Numbered from the stretch's first letter, positions 34,366-46,112 are shown. The stretch: 64,000 bases of DNA from Selaginella moellendorffii (GCF_000143415.4 NW_003314325.1:1052978-1116977), one strand, 5' to 3'. Numbers and translations: made by a program. The notes: a model not told the origin generated them from the sequence alone.

Positions 34366-35490
34366 TGTCGTGAATGTGACTTTGGGTATCGAAACTTACC
34401 TATTGGCTAGTCCTTTCAAATATTCTTTCCTTACTGCCACGACGGCAGAAAGTCGGTATTACTGGACCCGTTATTAGTCTCCGCCTGAGCTAGTTGAGAA
34501 ATTGGTCTTCACGTGTGCGCTTGACCAAATGAGCATAAAGACTGAATTTCTAAGTGCTATTAGTCAAGCATACTTGACTTGGTTAGAGAAACTCATTCGT
34601 TGACTTGCACTTGCTAGTGTTGGGAACCCCCGTGATATTGAGCTTGGTTCCTCAATATTCACTAAATGATAACTTACTGTGTCTGCCAAACACCCTTCCT
34701 ATCATGCACCTTGTATTAGTACAATTCGGTCCCAATTGTTATTTATGGAAAGTGTCTAGATTTGCTCATTTGGTATATCTACGGAATGTAGAGATTGTCC
34801 TGAACACAATAGTGTTCGTATCGTGTCCAAATTCGCAATCTAAAAACATTCCATATTTAGTAAGTTTCGAATTAGTCCCAAAGACTAACTCCTGGTACTA
34901 AGGGAGGCTTGGGGTGAAAGCTCGGGGGGGGGGGGGGGGGGGGGGGGGTTTTTTGGGGGTTTTAAAATTTTAATAAGGGAAATGGGGGATTTAGGATTGG
35001 TTAACCACCTTGGGGAAAAACCAACCCCCCCCTTCAGGGTTGTCCCTTTTTTTTGGCCCGGCTGGGGCCAAACCCAAAGTTCCTTTCCTTGTAACCGGGG
35101 GGAAACCCCCTTTCCTACAATAAGGCAACCGGATTCCAAAAAAAGCGCTAAACTCCGTTTGGCTCCGTTTTATGTGCTGGTCCTGGCATTGAGATGCTAG
35201 ATACTCTAGGACTATTCCAAGTCGCTCCATGCTCCTGTCCCTTCGCTCGTTGGGCTACATGCTTGAGAGTCGTTCTGTGCTCCAGTGCCTTTGCTCCTTG
35301 GGCTCCATGCTTGAGAGTTTGGCACCGTTCCTTCATTCAGTGGCTCAAGGCCCTGAATGAAGGGTTCCACACCACTGTCCTTTGGACACGTGGCATATGA
35401 CACATGGCATATGAAGGGTTTAGGTTCCACTTCGTGGTTATTTTATAGTAAATCACCATAGGATAAAGGGTAAAAACCACGTGCACTACA
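34366..35490 (+). repeat. 3' LTR of non-coding LTR element
   Basis: It starts TGTCGTGAATGTGAC and ends GTGCACTACA, 1125 bp, followed by TSD TGTAG. The part at about 34920-35150 has a 25-base G run and lengthened homopolymers relative to the 5' LTR, probably poor base calls. Confidence 0.9.
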
Positions 35491-35495
35491 TGTAG

Positions 35496-36095
35496 CAGAT
35501 GGTGGAGTTATGGGGCTGGTAGCAGTGGCACTATATGGGTTTACATGAGCATGTTCTATAATTGGTGTTGGTGGCAGCATTCCATATTGGACAACACCGT
35601 GGGCATAAGGTGTTCAGATTTGGTCATTTCAAATGCTTGGGTTGCTGCTTTCTAGGGAAGGTGAGGAGAACGAAACATACTAGAGGTTTTGGATATGTTG
35701 TAGTGTATGCAATGTTAGGTGGCACTCTACTTGCTCAAATGTAGTTGGGAGTTGTGGGTGGGATGCTATTGGAGTTGATGTCCCTACTGTAGAGCTTGGA
35801 AAATCAAGTGGCTAGCTTGTGTCTTGCAGGACTATTGGCTGTACTAACTGTGGAACATCGAGTGCTTGGGTGCATGCTTGCAAGGCATTTCCTGCATAGT
35901 ATCTACTACTATTGAGGCGTGCAGCATTCTTGCTTTGAGCCTAGAAACCACAAGGGATTGGTTATGCAAACCTAATTGAGGAGAAGCTACCCACCATCGC
36001 AACTATGGCACTCTTGCTTGCGTGGTGGTCCTGCGATTGGGGGAGTGTGTGTTAGAAGCCTTGCCTTTAGTTAGATCATGTGAATCAATTGGAAG
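35496..36095. other. Transposon interior between two nested insertions, no gene
   Basis: Continuation of the sequence left of 28279 once the LTR element is removed. Short chance frames only. Confidence 0.5.
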
Positions 36096-36537
36096 AAGCT
36101 CTATTTCGTTAAAGTGGGAATTGTCATTATCCCACTTGTAAAATAAGGTTTCCAAACCTTTATATAGTATATAAATATAACAAAATTCAACTGCATTGAG
36201 GCACATGCCATTTTATTTTAAACAAGGAAATGTCTACTCAATCACTTCTCCTCCCCCTGCCACTGCTTCACCTCTCTCTTCTCCTTGTCATCGTCGTCCA
36301 ATTTCTTTCCATCCTTTTAATATTGGCTCAGTTGCTCCGAGTCTAGGTGGAGCCCAAGTCCCCATTCAATCTTTACTTTCCCCTTATTAATAAAACAACT
36401 TCGTAGACTTCCAATAACATGCTATAACATTTCTAGTATAATGCAAATCCTCTCAAAGAATTGTCTTTTAATATTAATACAATGGCATGGAACCCCATGC
36501 CATAATAAGTTACATTTTTAAATAAATACATGCCATC

Positions 36538-37640
36538 TCAGACTGTTATTTTTTGCCTCCAATGCCTATACAATAATCTTGGAATTTCATCACTCTCCAC
36601 ACTATCAGGATTTAAACCCAATAGTAATGCCATCTCTTCTCTAATACGTCCACGCTCATGTTCAGTGGTCGAAGAACCCATCCGGTTGAGCAGATTATGG
36701 AGATGCGGATAGTGCTTGGCTAGACAATATACATGCCATAAATGATGATTGGTGTCTGTCCGATCAAATGGCTTCTGATATACCGTTCCATCTGCCATTT
36801 GGTTGATTTCTGCAGCCACCTCCTGGACTGGCCGGTTCTCTATCACCATCGCTCCAAGCCGTTTTGCAAGGTCCCCCAGAACATACGGTTTCTTCTCCCT
36901 AGTTTCCATACTGCAAGAGATGGGGTGCACTGCATATGTGTGCGTGTTCACTGCAGTTTTAATTGGCGAGTCATCGATGATGAGGATTTCACTTGACCTA
37001 GCAGTCCGGTTCATCACTACAGCCTCTGGCTTGACGAAGATGGGCTTGCTACCCCTCACATGGACCATAGTCAAGCAATCCTCCTGCGTTAGGAGAAAGT
37101 CAAATGGTAATATTACTCGCGTCTGATGGTGCATCATTTGTAGCAACGTTAATGCATTGTGGCGCATCATAGATGTCCAAACTCCCAATTGCAAATTGAA
37201 CCCGGCCCTCTGTTTTAAGTGTCGCATGGTCATTATTAGATCCCGCAGTTTCTCCCGTGTGATTAATGTGAATCTGTCTCTTTTGACCAACTTGCGACCG
37301 CAGGCTTTGGAGGGTGCAGTGACATTCGAGGACGAGCCACGCTCATGGGAGAAAAGGACACCGTTCAGATCAAAAACGATACAATACCTTCGCCGTGACT
37401 CTGAAATGAAATGCATTAGCATAAAAAATGGTACAAGTCAATTTTACCATCTACAATATTAGCGAATGGTGCTCCCGATGGTCGTTGAGAGGGTTTTAGT
37501 CGAGGAAACGTGAAGGGCGGAAATACTCTCCTCTGCAATGTGGGGTCAATCGCATCCGATGGCGTGTGGGCACATGCCATTTCAGCTGTAGACTCTGGTA
37601 CAACTGGCTCAACAGTGGCATGGGGTGGTTCCGATGGCGT
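36538..37640 (-). pseudogene. FCP1-like HAD phosphatase domain of transposon, copy 2 (C-terminal part)
   Basis: Minus-strand exons 37640-37448 and 37400-36538 are separated by a 47-nt GT-AG intron (37401-37447). The second exon begins ESRRRYCIVFDLNGVLF, the HAD motif I of FCP1/SCP-type phosphatases with the second Asp replaced by Asn. A LITREKLRDL helix region follows, then LGVWTSM and, near 36957-36985, LIIDDSPIK, the FCP1 motif III/IV region. About 290 codons to the stop are open. FCP1-type enzymes dephosphorylate the RNA polymerase II tail; plant members with DLNG are known but their activity is unclear. Upstream exons continue beyond the solo LTR at 39286. Copy 1 keeps only the last about 47 codons. 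Confidence 0.65.
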
Positions 37641-39285
37641 TGTAAGCGACTAATTTTTCCATTCCACTTTAGTCACTTAACCACACCTTCGACCACTTGG
37701 AGGAGTCTCACTCACAACCTCCTTAAGTCCAATTCAGGGCTTGGGACTTACTAGCCCCAAGAATGGCATCCATGCCACTCATCCCTTGCACTTAGTCCAA
37801 GTGCTCCACATGTCCGGTCCCAAGACCGACGCCCCAAGGTACCACCGACATACTAGCCCGTTACGCTAAGGCCATGCCCCTTAACCTTGGTCATACCGGT
37901 GGTCTAACACCACGTGCATCACAATCCCGTCTCTCAAGGACTGGACCATTCGTCCATGAGTGATCATTCCAGATCCACTCCTTAGCATCCTTAGGATGCC
38001 CACAGACGTGGGAAATAGCCTTCCCCAATATCCCTTTTCTGGTCCCCACCAAGTCCCTTTCTGCCCATGGCCGTGTTCACCAACACTACCACTGGATCGA
38101 GGCCCACCGGCCCGACCACTAAGTCCCACGGTCCTCTGGGACTTCCTCACCTCACGACTGTGTCCTTGGTCACTACCCCAGAGGACTGCTCCTCTTCCTT
38201 TCCACAGTCTGGGCCTTTGGGACAACATTTCGGAACACCGTGGCCTTACGCGAGCCACCTGGGTACTCTCCCCACCTTTCGCCTTTAGGTGCTCTAGCCA
38301 TGGGCTTAGAGCGAGGTCCCGTTGAGCCACGCCTGGTATCTAAGTAGGTAGTGCCACCCACACTTGGACTAGGAGCATCGGCCAGTCGATCTCCCGGGGG
38401 AACTAGAGCCGGCTCTTGAACACTTCACCAAGCTACCCCGCTTGTCGGTCCGTATTCACTCTAGTCTTGGACTTCCCAGTGGTCAGTTCATCACCCAACA
38501 CTGGGTCTGGCCTTCCTGGGCCAAACTGGCCTTTCCTGGCCAAACTGGCTCCACTGCAGTCCTCCCCCTTACTATACTTTTGGAGCTCATCAAACCCCCC
38601 AGGGTCTGGGAGACGAATGCTTTGGGCTTTCACCCTCTCAGACTCGAACTTGGACTCGGACTCGGACTCGGACTCGGACTCGGACTTGGACTCGGACTTG
38701 GACTCGGACTCGGACTCGGGCTCGGGCTTGGTCTCAGCCTTGGCCTCGGTCTCGGTCTCAGTCTTGGTCCCAGTCTCGGTCTCGGTCCCGGTCTTGGTCT
38801 CGACCTCGGACTCCATCTTGGGTCCTTCTCGGACTCCATCTTAGACTCCATCTTGGACTCCATCTTGGTCCATCTCGGACTCCATCTCAGACTCCGTCTC
38901 GGTCCATCTCGGACTCCATCTCGGGTCCATCTCGGACTCCGTCTCGGTCCACCTCGGACTCCATCTCGGGTCCATCTCGGACTCCATCTCGGACTCCATC
39001 TCAGGTCCATCTCGGACTCCGTTTCGGTCCATCTTGGACTCCATCTCGGACACTTCCACGTGTCATGTGTTGGTCCTTTTTGGGTCCCTTTTTGGAGCCT
39101 CACTTATTGCTCGCTTCGTGCTTGTTCCTCGAGCACTTTGTTGGGAGTTCCACTCCCACTCTCGACCTTCCAAGTCGGAGCTTTTAGTCCAAACGTGTTA
39201 CGCTCGTTTGGGCTTTCGCTTCGGCCACTACCACGTGGCACCCTTTTTGGATCCACTTTGGGGCCTAGCGATTTTGTGTCTCACA
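37641..39285. mobile_element. Solo LTR inserted in a transposon exon
   Basis: 1645 bp, TGTAAGCGACTAAT to TGTGTCTCACA, flanked by 5-bp duplications GGCGT (37636-37640 and 39286-39290). No PBS or internal sequence is present. It is homologous to 10058-12178. Removing it with one GGCGT restores a palindrome and an open minus-strand frame (peptide AEMACDHTP followed by SEPP). It therefore arose by LTR-LTR recombination after an insertion into an exon. Confidence 0.92.
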
Positions 39286-40498
39286 GGCGTGTGATCACAC
39301 GCCATTTCAGCTGATGCCTCCGTTGGCAAAGTGGACATGACCGAACAGGTAGCAGGGGCGGTGTAGGGAGGTTCCAACGGTGCGTAGTCAGACGATTGGG
39401 CACACGTTAAGTCCGTTGGAAATGAGGATACGACCGACTCGGTGGCTAGGGCGGCCTCATGCGGGTCCAATGGCGCCTGGTCACCGTCAGTTGGATACGT
39501 GGACAAGATTGACTCAGTGGTATGGGCAGCATCAAGTGGAGCGTGGTCAGCTTGCTTGGCGTTGATATGGATAGTAGCCTCCACCAGCTCTGATGACTCT
39601 TGCAGGCAAGTAGAGTCCACTAGCGGATCCATATGCATGTCCAAATATCTCCCTTCGATTGAGATGGTATCCTCCCTACTGGCTACTAAAAACAAACTCA
39701 TTAGCACATTGAATCGACTATACTGTATTTACCATCAACTGCTATTGAGGAACTAGGACCGATATCACTTGGGCGCACTGCTGATTCTGAAGGATTGGAC
39801 ATATGTTTCAACCCTTGCTTGTCACTATCCTTCCTCGACACTAAAGGCTAGAGTTTGTATCTTAATTCAACTGAATAATCTCTACTTACCATTTGCTCTG
39901 CGACCTACATGGACAATGTTAGAAATGGTAAAAGGTTAGGAATGGATGTATTATTATTTACCTGATGGTTTGTCTTGTATGACCTTCCTCCGCTGCTCTT
40001 TGGCCACCTCAGGCTGGCCATCGTCGTCATCATCGTCGTCGTCGTTATTGTGATCGTCACCATTGTGAGGACCATCCAAGTCCTCTTCGTCCTCCTCTTC
40101 TTCGTCCTCCTCTTCATCCTTCTGCTCTTCCTGCTCATTATCTTTCTCTGGCTCCTCATCCCCCTCCTGCATTTCTTCCATAGGCTACTCAAGCTGGATG
40201 GCTTGTTCTTCTAGGACCATCTTGGGAAAATCATTTGGCCGAGTCTCCATCTCAAAATACAAGATATCCATAGCCTGTTTTAGTGCGTGACCTAGGACCG
40301 TATCCTCACCCGACTGTCTTAACATGGTTTCTACACGTTCTTGCACCCTTCGAAGACGACGAGATGAGAAAAACGTGGCCCTGACTTGAAAAGCATCCCT
40401 CATCCATTGTACCTCTCTATTGAGATTGGGGAAGGGGAGTCCGCCATAGGAATCTAAGTCAGGAGGTGGTGACTGGCTGCTTTCACTCAGCCCTTGAT

Positions 40499-40545
40499 CT
40501 GCAATGAATGGCATGAGCACACACGCCATAACCGCAAGGCATTAC
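40499..40545 (-). other. 47-nt intron filled by a palindrome
   Basis: The donor GTAATG is at 40545 and the acceptor ATTGCAG is at 40499. The palindrome at 40508-40529 takes up nearly half of it. Splicing joins K-M-I to D-Q-G in one frame. Confidence 0.6.
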
Positions 40546-40689
40546 CTATCATCTTTTCGTTGCCCTTTTTCCTTTTCAAATCAAACGCCTCTGATCCCGA
40601 CGACTGTCCAACGTGCTTTCGCTTTTTATGACCACTGTCAGTTTGAGCTTGGCTGGTGCTTGCCTGTTTTGCCTTTGAAGAAGTGTCTC

Positions 40690-40738
40690 CTGCAAGGAAT
40701 GGCATAAGACCACACGCCATTGCAAATATAATTTGTAC
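40690..40738 (-). other. 49-nt intron filled by a palindrome
   Basis: The donor GTACAA is at 40738 and the acceptor CTTGCAG is at 40690. The palindrome is at 40699-40720. The length is not a multiple of three, so splicing is needed to keep the flanking Lys-rich frames together. Confidence 0.6.
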
Positions 40739-40810
40739 CTCCTTTTTTCCTATTGCTTGTCTGTTTGTCCTTCTTCGACGCGCCACCAGTGCGCTTTTTA
40801 GTCCTCGTGT

Positions 40811-40866
40811 CTGAATATTCACAACGATCTATAATCAAAATGGCGTGAGGCCTCACGTGACCTTAC
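40811..40866 (-). other. 56-nt intron containing a palindrome
   Basis: The donor GTAAGGTC is at 40866 and the acceptor ATATTCAG is at 40811. The palindrome at 40840-40861 starts 5 nt from the donor. Confidence 0.6.
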
Positions 40867-41356
40867 CTTGTGCAGGTTGTGAGCTCAGCCCAACATGGGT
40901 ATCTTCAACAGTAGCTGTTAATGCCGTTTCAGCATCTAGGGGTGGCCACGCTCCTACATACAGAGCTTGTGAGATAACATTTAAACTTAAAGTGCGTACT
41001 CACCAGGTTCGCAAAGAAGATACTGTTTTTCTTTGGCAACTGTAATTATATGCTCCATTGAAGTCACCTCTTCAATGGAGTTTGTCACCACAACACACGG
41101 GACACCCTTGAGTAGTGCGGCTCGAAAGAATAGTCCACTACAGTTGTACTCGACAACGCATTTGCCCTTGGAGTCGGAAGCAGGTGACCCACCCACTATT
41201 GTGTTGAAGACCCAGCTGAGCATTTCCCATGCTGCACCTGGAGCTTTCTTTGGATTCGAAAGCTCCATAGCCATCTTTAGTTCCTCAGGCACGGGTAAAT
41301 TGACCTCCCTCAGATCAATTCGATCGGCCTTGTCGAACAAAGCTGGGAAGTCACTC

Positions 41357-42546
41357 CTCGCCCCTCCAATCTATCATATACATCTCCCACGCGCAGAATG
41401 TCAAGCAAGAAACGTGCTACAAATCGAGTGTGCACGAGACATTGGCACGAACACGGAAGCTCTGGGTTCAACTGAAGAAGCCACAAAAACCAGGACAAGG
41501 ACGTGCACTAGCAACTAGCGCCTAGCAGGTAAGCCTCGTTGCATGTGGCATAGCATGTGGCCTCACGCCATTTCCATTGCAGGAATTCTCGAGTCTTCTC
41601 TCGAAAACACTGGGGGTCAATGACACACTCAGCATCCATAACATTCTACTCGCAACAAAAGTTGTTTTTGACAAATGGGTAGATGTGCTGAGGAGGTACC
41701 ATGACGGGGAGTTGCTAAACTCAATGGGTGTGGAGGACGGCCGGAAGCCCAATGATTTGAAGCTCCACGCCTTGCGTTTCTCGCGGTCTCTAGACGACGA
41801 CGACCTTCTGACAGTGGCTAATGCTCTTCTACGTGGTGAGGTAGTCTTCAACAAGACCAAAATGACTCCCGGCCATATTGTGACATACGAGGACTTGTGC
41901 ACGACTCTGAGAGCTCATGCGCTATTGAAGGATTGGATCTTCGAGCAAGTGGCCGTGGAGAGGGTGAGCATCGACACCACACAAGAGATGATGGAAGCGC
42001 TGGAGTTGTCAAATGAAGACATCGACGAGTACGTGAAGGGGGCCCCCAAGTTCATCGATCTGCTGCGGGATGCCACGAAAAGTAAAGCTGAGAAGTTGAA
42101 TTAGTATCCAAATTTCATTAAGAGGGATGTCGACCACCGGCTTCAGAAACAGCTCGACCCCGCAGCAGAGGCCTATTGAGAACCTTACCGGGTATACGTG
42201 AATTCGGATGAGGATCAAAGGTGGAGGAGCATTGTTTCCCGCGGAGATGAGCAGGTCAAGAACATCTTTTGTGTGATGGACTTCACAAACAAGGAGATCA
42301 CTCATGCAGACGAAGTCAGCTCCATCATTGACTTAATGGTGGGACTTGCGGAGGTGGAATCTTCAGTCCACTATATGATCTACGACTCTGAATCCTATCA
42401 CAAGTTCTGGAAGGCCTTGAACGAGGTGAAGGCTTGGTTGAAAGGCAAGGAGATGCGGGAGATCCATGGGATAATGGCTAAGAAGAAGATACCGACGAAT
42501 GTCCGCATCTTCACACTCGCCCTTGTTATTGGTCCTGCAGCAGAGT
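41357..42546 (+). pseudogene. Inverted C-terminal half of the ParB-like gene, copy 2
   Basis: The plus-strand reading matches copy 1's minus strand (1880-2300) up to an ALR sequence, then continues about 250 codons further than copy 1, which is deleted there. A 54-nt intron lies at 41529-41582 with a palindrome at 41550-41571. The exon from 41583 is open to a TAG at about 42102, and after a further in-frame stop near 42179 a second open stretch runs to about 42540. The content is helical and charged, with no domain I recognise. Because the neighbours on both sides read on the minus strand, this 1.19-kb piece has been flipped. Confidence 0.6.
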
Positions 42547-43574
42547 GTTGCCTTTTATCAGGCGGACAACTCTTGTCTTGAAGACTTTTTTCACCTCCTC
42601 ACCCACCATAATATCCACAACTATCTCTTGCATCGCCAAGCTAGAATGCTGCCCAGAGACGGCATAGAACCGGATGTTCTGATCGTCCAACACCTTCCTA
42701 TTGATCAAGTCTGGAAACCTCGTCTCGCCCTTCATTGTTCGGTAGTAGGGGATCACGTCTGCGATGTCGGGTGTTACTGGACTTGCCAGCATCTTCTGCT
42801 TCAGTTTCTCCACCCACTCATCAGATACTAGCCTGTGGTTGTATTTGCTTTGGATGTCGATACGGCTCACGTCGATTGTATATACTTTGTTGGAATAGTA
42901 ACAAGTACTATTATCTGCGACAATTTTTGCTGCCTCTTCTTGCTCTTTCTGCTCTTTGTGAGTCTTCTTTTTGGTGGGTGTAGTGTTCGAACCCGAGGCA
43001 ATGGCATCACCGAGTAGCTTCTTTTTTGGAGCAGGAGATCGGACGTCGGCTTGAGCTTGACCACCCTTTTCTGCTTCGGGGTAGTTTCCAGATCGACCCC
43101 CTTCCCCTTCGCTTCGCGAACTGGAGTCACTCTCAACGGCTCAATGTTGGACTATAGTTTTTGAACATCGCCGTAGGTGAGGTCCGTGGATTCCATGTGA
43201 TCTTCATAGACCCGCAGCGTCTTTGAAATTGTGGACCTCCTGGACAACCTCTCCCTAGCTCCCTCTAGGAATTCCTCATAGCCGTTGCCCCCCTCCGTGA
43301 AGCCGCTAGGATGTGCAAGGTGGATCTTGAAGGCGGACGTTGTCTCTACCACAAGTGCCAGTCCATATTCTTGCATGGAACTGCATGGAGTGTCTGTCAC
43401 TTGGATGAGGATCCCCATGCATTCTTTTCTCCCACCATCTGTGTTGTACAGCCTCAGATCCTCGACTTCCATCCCGAAAGTCCAACTGGTGAGCTCCTCC
43501 CCCTTCTCTACATCCACATTGACAGTGGCTGGAAGAAGAATGCAATTCCTCACCTGTTTAGAAATGCACAACAA
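42547..43574 (-). pseudogene. ParB-like gene N-terminal part, copy 2
   Basis: Minus-strand frames 43574-43152 and 43136-42547 are collinear with 3318-2300. A TAG in the KL(Y)SN region at about 43155 (TAT in copy 1) breaks the frame. Downstream the ParB-like segment is continuous where copy 1 has a stop: YNHR, DEWVEKLKQKM, then VSGQHSSLA at 42632-42670. An NLS-like KPKQKR/KKKSRKEQK-type stretch lies between. After RLIKGN the gene runs into the inversion breakpoint. It is likely nuclear. The ParB-like call rests on motif order, and the fold should be verified. Confidence 0.55.
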
Positions 43575-43599
43575 TTAGAGCTGACAGATGAAAAGCTAG

Positions 43600-46112
43600 C
43601 AGCTGGAAATAACGTGAGGCCACACGCTATTCACCACTGCATCAGATGTCTTGAGGCTGCATCCTAAGATGGCGTGAGGCTACACGCCATCTGTAACCGG
43701 ACTGCACTTGAGAGCCCAATCGGTGCATGCCAATGTTGCTACTAAATGGCATGTGGCCTCATGCCATTTTCTACTTGGCCTAAAAGACTTACCATTTGAA
43801 GCCGAATGGAGGCATGACAATCGAGGCCGAACTCGCTGGCGAATGTGCACTGTGTGTGCAGCGGATCGTAGCAGCAAGGCTACTCTGCCACTTACAGTTG
43901 GAGAGTGGCACTGAAATCTCCCGGGACGCCAAGTGGGCTGCGTGTGGGTGGCGAAGTGGGCGGCGGGGTTGGCGGCGAAGTTACAAACTGGGTGTGTCTT
44001 GAAGTGGACGCCGATGCACACGAGCGCGATGCGAGTGCGAGTGTGATGCAAGCGCGAGTGGACGCCGATGCACACGAGAAACCTGTAGAGAAGGTAGATG
44101 AGCGCGAATGTGAGTATGATCGCGAGTGGGAGCGTGATGCGAGCGCGAGTACGAAGCAAAATGCAAAACCTAACCCCACACGTGCGAAATGTCACGACGG
44201 TTGGTAATCCCGCCACATCATCATTCCTCGGACTTGGGCGCCACCATTAATTTCTGGATCGCCGCACGCATGCATGCACATGAAATCCAAAAGAAATCCG
44301 CAACGTCATCATTCCTCGGACTGCATGCACGCGAAATCCAAAAGAAAGATCATGATTGGGATATCATTTAATACCCTCGCTATATTTATGCATGATTGGA
44401 TATTCCAAAGCATCTTGTATTTCCAAAAATGCCAGATGTTCAGCTAAATAAAGAATGGTATACAATGTCCTTCTTGATGACCCTGCAAAGAAGCATCTCG
44501 ATCGGACACCACATGAGACCACACAAGCCTTACAATGTTTTAGGGGCATTTGCCATAGATCTGACCGTTATTTTGCTCCAAGATTCTACAGTTTGGTGTG
44601 GATTGACCTTTCCATCGACACTGCAAAGGGACATCACAATCAGATGCGGGATCACAAGAAACCAACTTCATTAACTCTGGTTTCACCAAGATCTACGTAA
44701 GGAGTTATGAAATGAAAGGACCCTCTCTATTGAAATGTGTTTATGGTCCTAGGGGCATTGTGACATATCAAAGGATTTTGCATCAAGTTCTGTATTTGCA
44801 TGTTTATCAAGCTACTGAATTGCTAAACCCTAAACCCTAAACCTTAAACATGTGGCAAATGTTGCGTGAAGAAAGATGCCCTTTCTGGGCAAATGCTGTA
44901 AGAGGCAGATGCCGAGCAAATGTATCTCAGGCTAGCGAAGGGGACAAACGAAATCTAGCTATAAACATGACGGGATGCAAATAGATTACTAGGCTAGTCC
45001 TACGAAAATCAAAAACCATAATTGAAAACATTGAAAATGCAAAAAGAAAGGTTTATAATATTTTTGAATTTTAAGCAACCAAAGGAATGTAAGTAGGGCA
45101 TGTGTTTGTAAGTTTAAAAATGCCTCAACAACTTAAATTCCCAAGTAAATAAAGCTGTTTCTATTTTTGGTACAAGTAAACTTTATAGCGTGTGGGCTCA
45201 TGCAATTTTGAACCCAAAAATGCACCAAAAAATGCTCGACTAGCATTATTCTTTGAATGGCATGTGGCCTTATATTGCCATAAATGGACGTACACACACA
45301 GCATAATTATTCCTTTACACAGCGAATAATCTTGGCGCGGATCGTTGACACGGCATGGCAAAGTTCGAATCACTGACATGGCACAGCTGGATCGAGGCAA
45401 GGACATGATGTGACAAAGTTCAACCTCCGACAGCAAAATCTAGAAGCTACTCAGTTTGAAATTTGTCAGAGGAATCATAAGATTTGGTTTGTCAGAGGAT
45501 TTGATGTGACGTTCAAGCGTGTGTTATTTTTGAATTCTCGAACTCATTCCTAGGTCTATCATTTTTGTGCGCCGTGTTCTTGGTTCCGCTGAGCGCAGTG
45601 AGCGCTGCTTGTGTAAGCGGCGTTGTGAGCTGTGGTTTATGCGTCTATAAGCGGTTGCGGCATTGCAAGCACCATTGCGAGCGGCAGTTTATGCGAGTGG
45701 CAGTTTGTGCGAGCGGCGCTACGAGCAGTTGCGGTGTTGCGAGCGGCATTGTCTTTCGTGTGGCTACCGCTTCCTCTTGATATTCGGCACTTGTGCTTCC
45801 TGGTATGTTCACCATGGAATGGCTTAGGACCACATTTAGAAATGGCATGAGGCCACATGCCATCTTAGGCCCTTGCAATTTCATGGCTAGCGTATTGTCA
45901 TGTATGTTTTTACTTGCCTGCAGCTGTGTGTATATCAAGATGGCATGAGGGCTCATGCCAATTTTGTGAATGCGAAATTTCACGTGGGTGTCAATAGCAT
46001 GTTTGAATAATGGCATGTGGCCTCATGCTATTGAGGTTGTTTGGTATGTTATGATTTAGGCCATTCTCCAATCATTTTTTGTATGGTCTTAACTTCTTTT
46101 CTGCACTTTCAG
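43600..46112. promoter_or_regulatory. Divergent promoter region of transposon copy 2
   Basis: Contains palindromes at 43669-43690, 43746-43767, 45842-45863, 45940-45961 and 46010-46031, the GC-rich minisatellites, a telomeric run at 44823-44849 and the probable 5'-UTR intron 45803-46112. No gene is supported inside it. Start sites for both directions should lie here. Confidence 0.5.

Larger units (their letters stand above)
28284..35490 (+). mobile_element. Complete LTR retrotransposon without coding capacity (LARD-like)
   Basis: Two LTRs (28284-29420 and 34366-35490), a tRNA-Met-type PBS (29421-29433), a polypurine tract CTAAGGGGGGGAGAG (34351-34365) and 5-bp target duplications make a full element of 7.2 kb on the plus strand. 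The 4.9-kb interior has no frame above about 75 codons and no visible gag, protease, RT or integrase motif. It is therefore either a large retrotransposon derivative moved in trans or a fully decayed autonomous copy. Because the LTRs remain similar and the ends are intact, the former is more likely. Confidence 0.85.
39286..41356 (-). pseudogene. Linker region exons of the minus-strand transposon gene, copy 2
   Basis: In minus-strand order there are four parts. First is an exon to about 41018, ending LCEPG, with LFFRAALLKGVPCVVV. Next are Lys-rich and Ser/Gln-rich short exons separated by 56-, 49- and 47-nt introns. Then comes an acidic exon with runs of Glu and Asp (about 39960-40180). Last is an exon (39286-39700) with three imperfect repeats of about 22-25 residues, each holding APL[DE] and ending PT[DE]. 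A TAG near 40185 interrupts the frame between the coiled and acidic parts. I do not recognise the domains. The layout suggests one long protein joining the ParB-like and FCP1-like parts, or the N-terminal half of a separate FCP1-like protein. It is split by the solo LTR. Confidence 0.45.

Noticed and set aside
34885-35139. Proline-rich minus-strand ORF
   Set aside because: Made by the probable base-calling artefact with a long G run.
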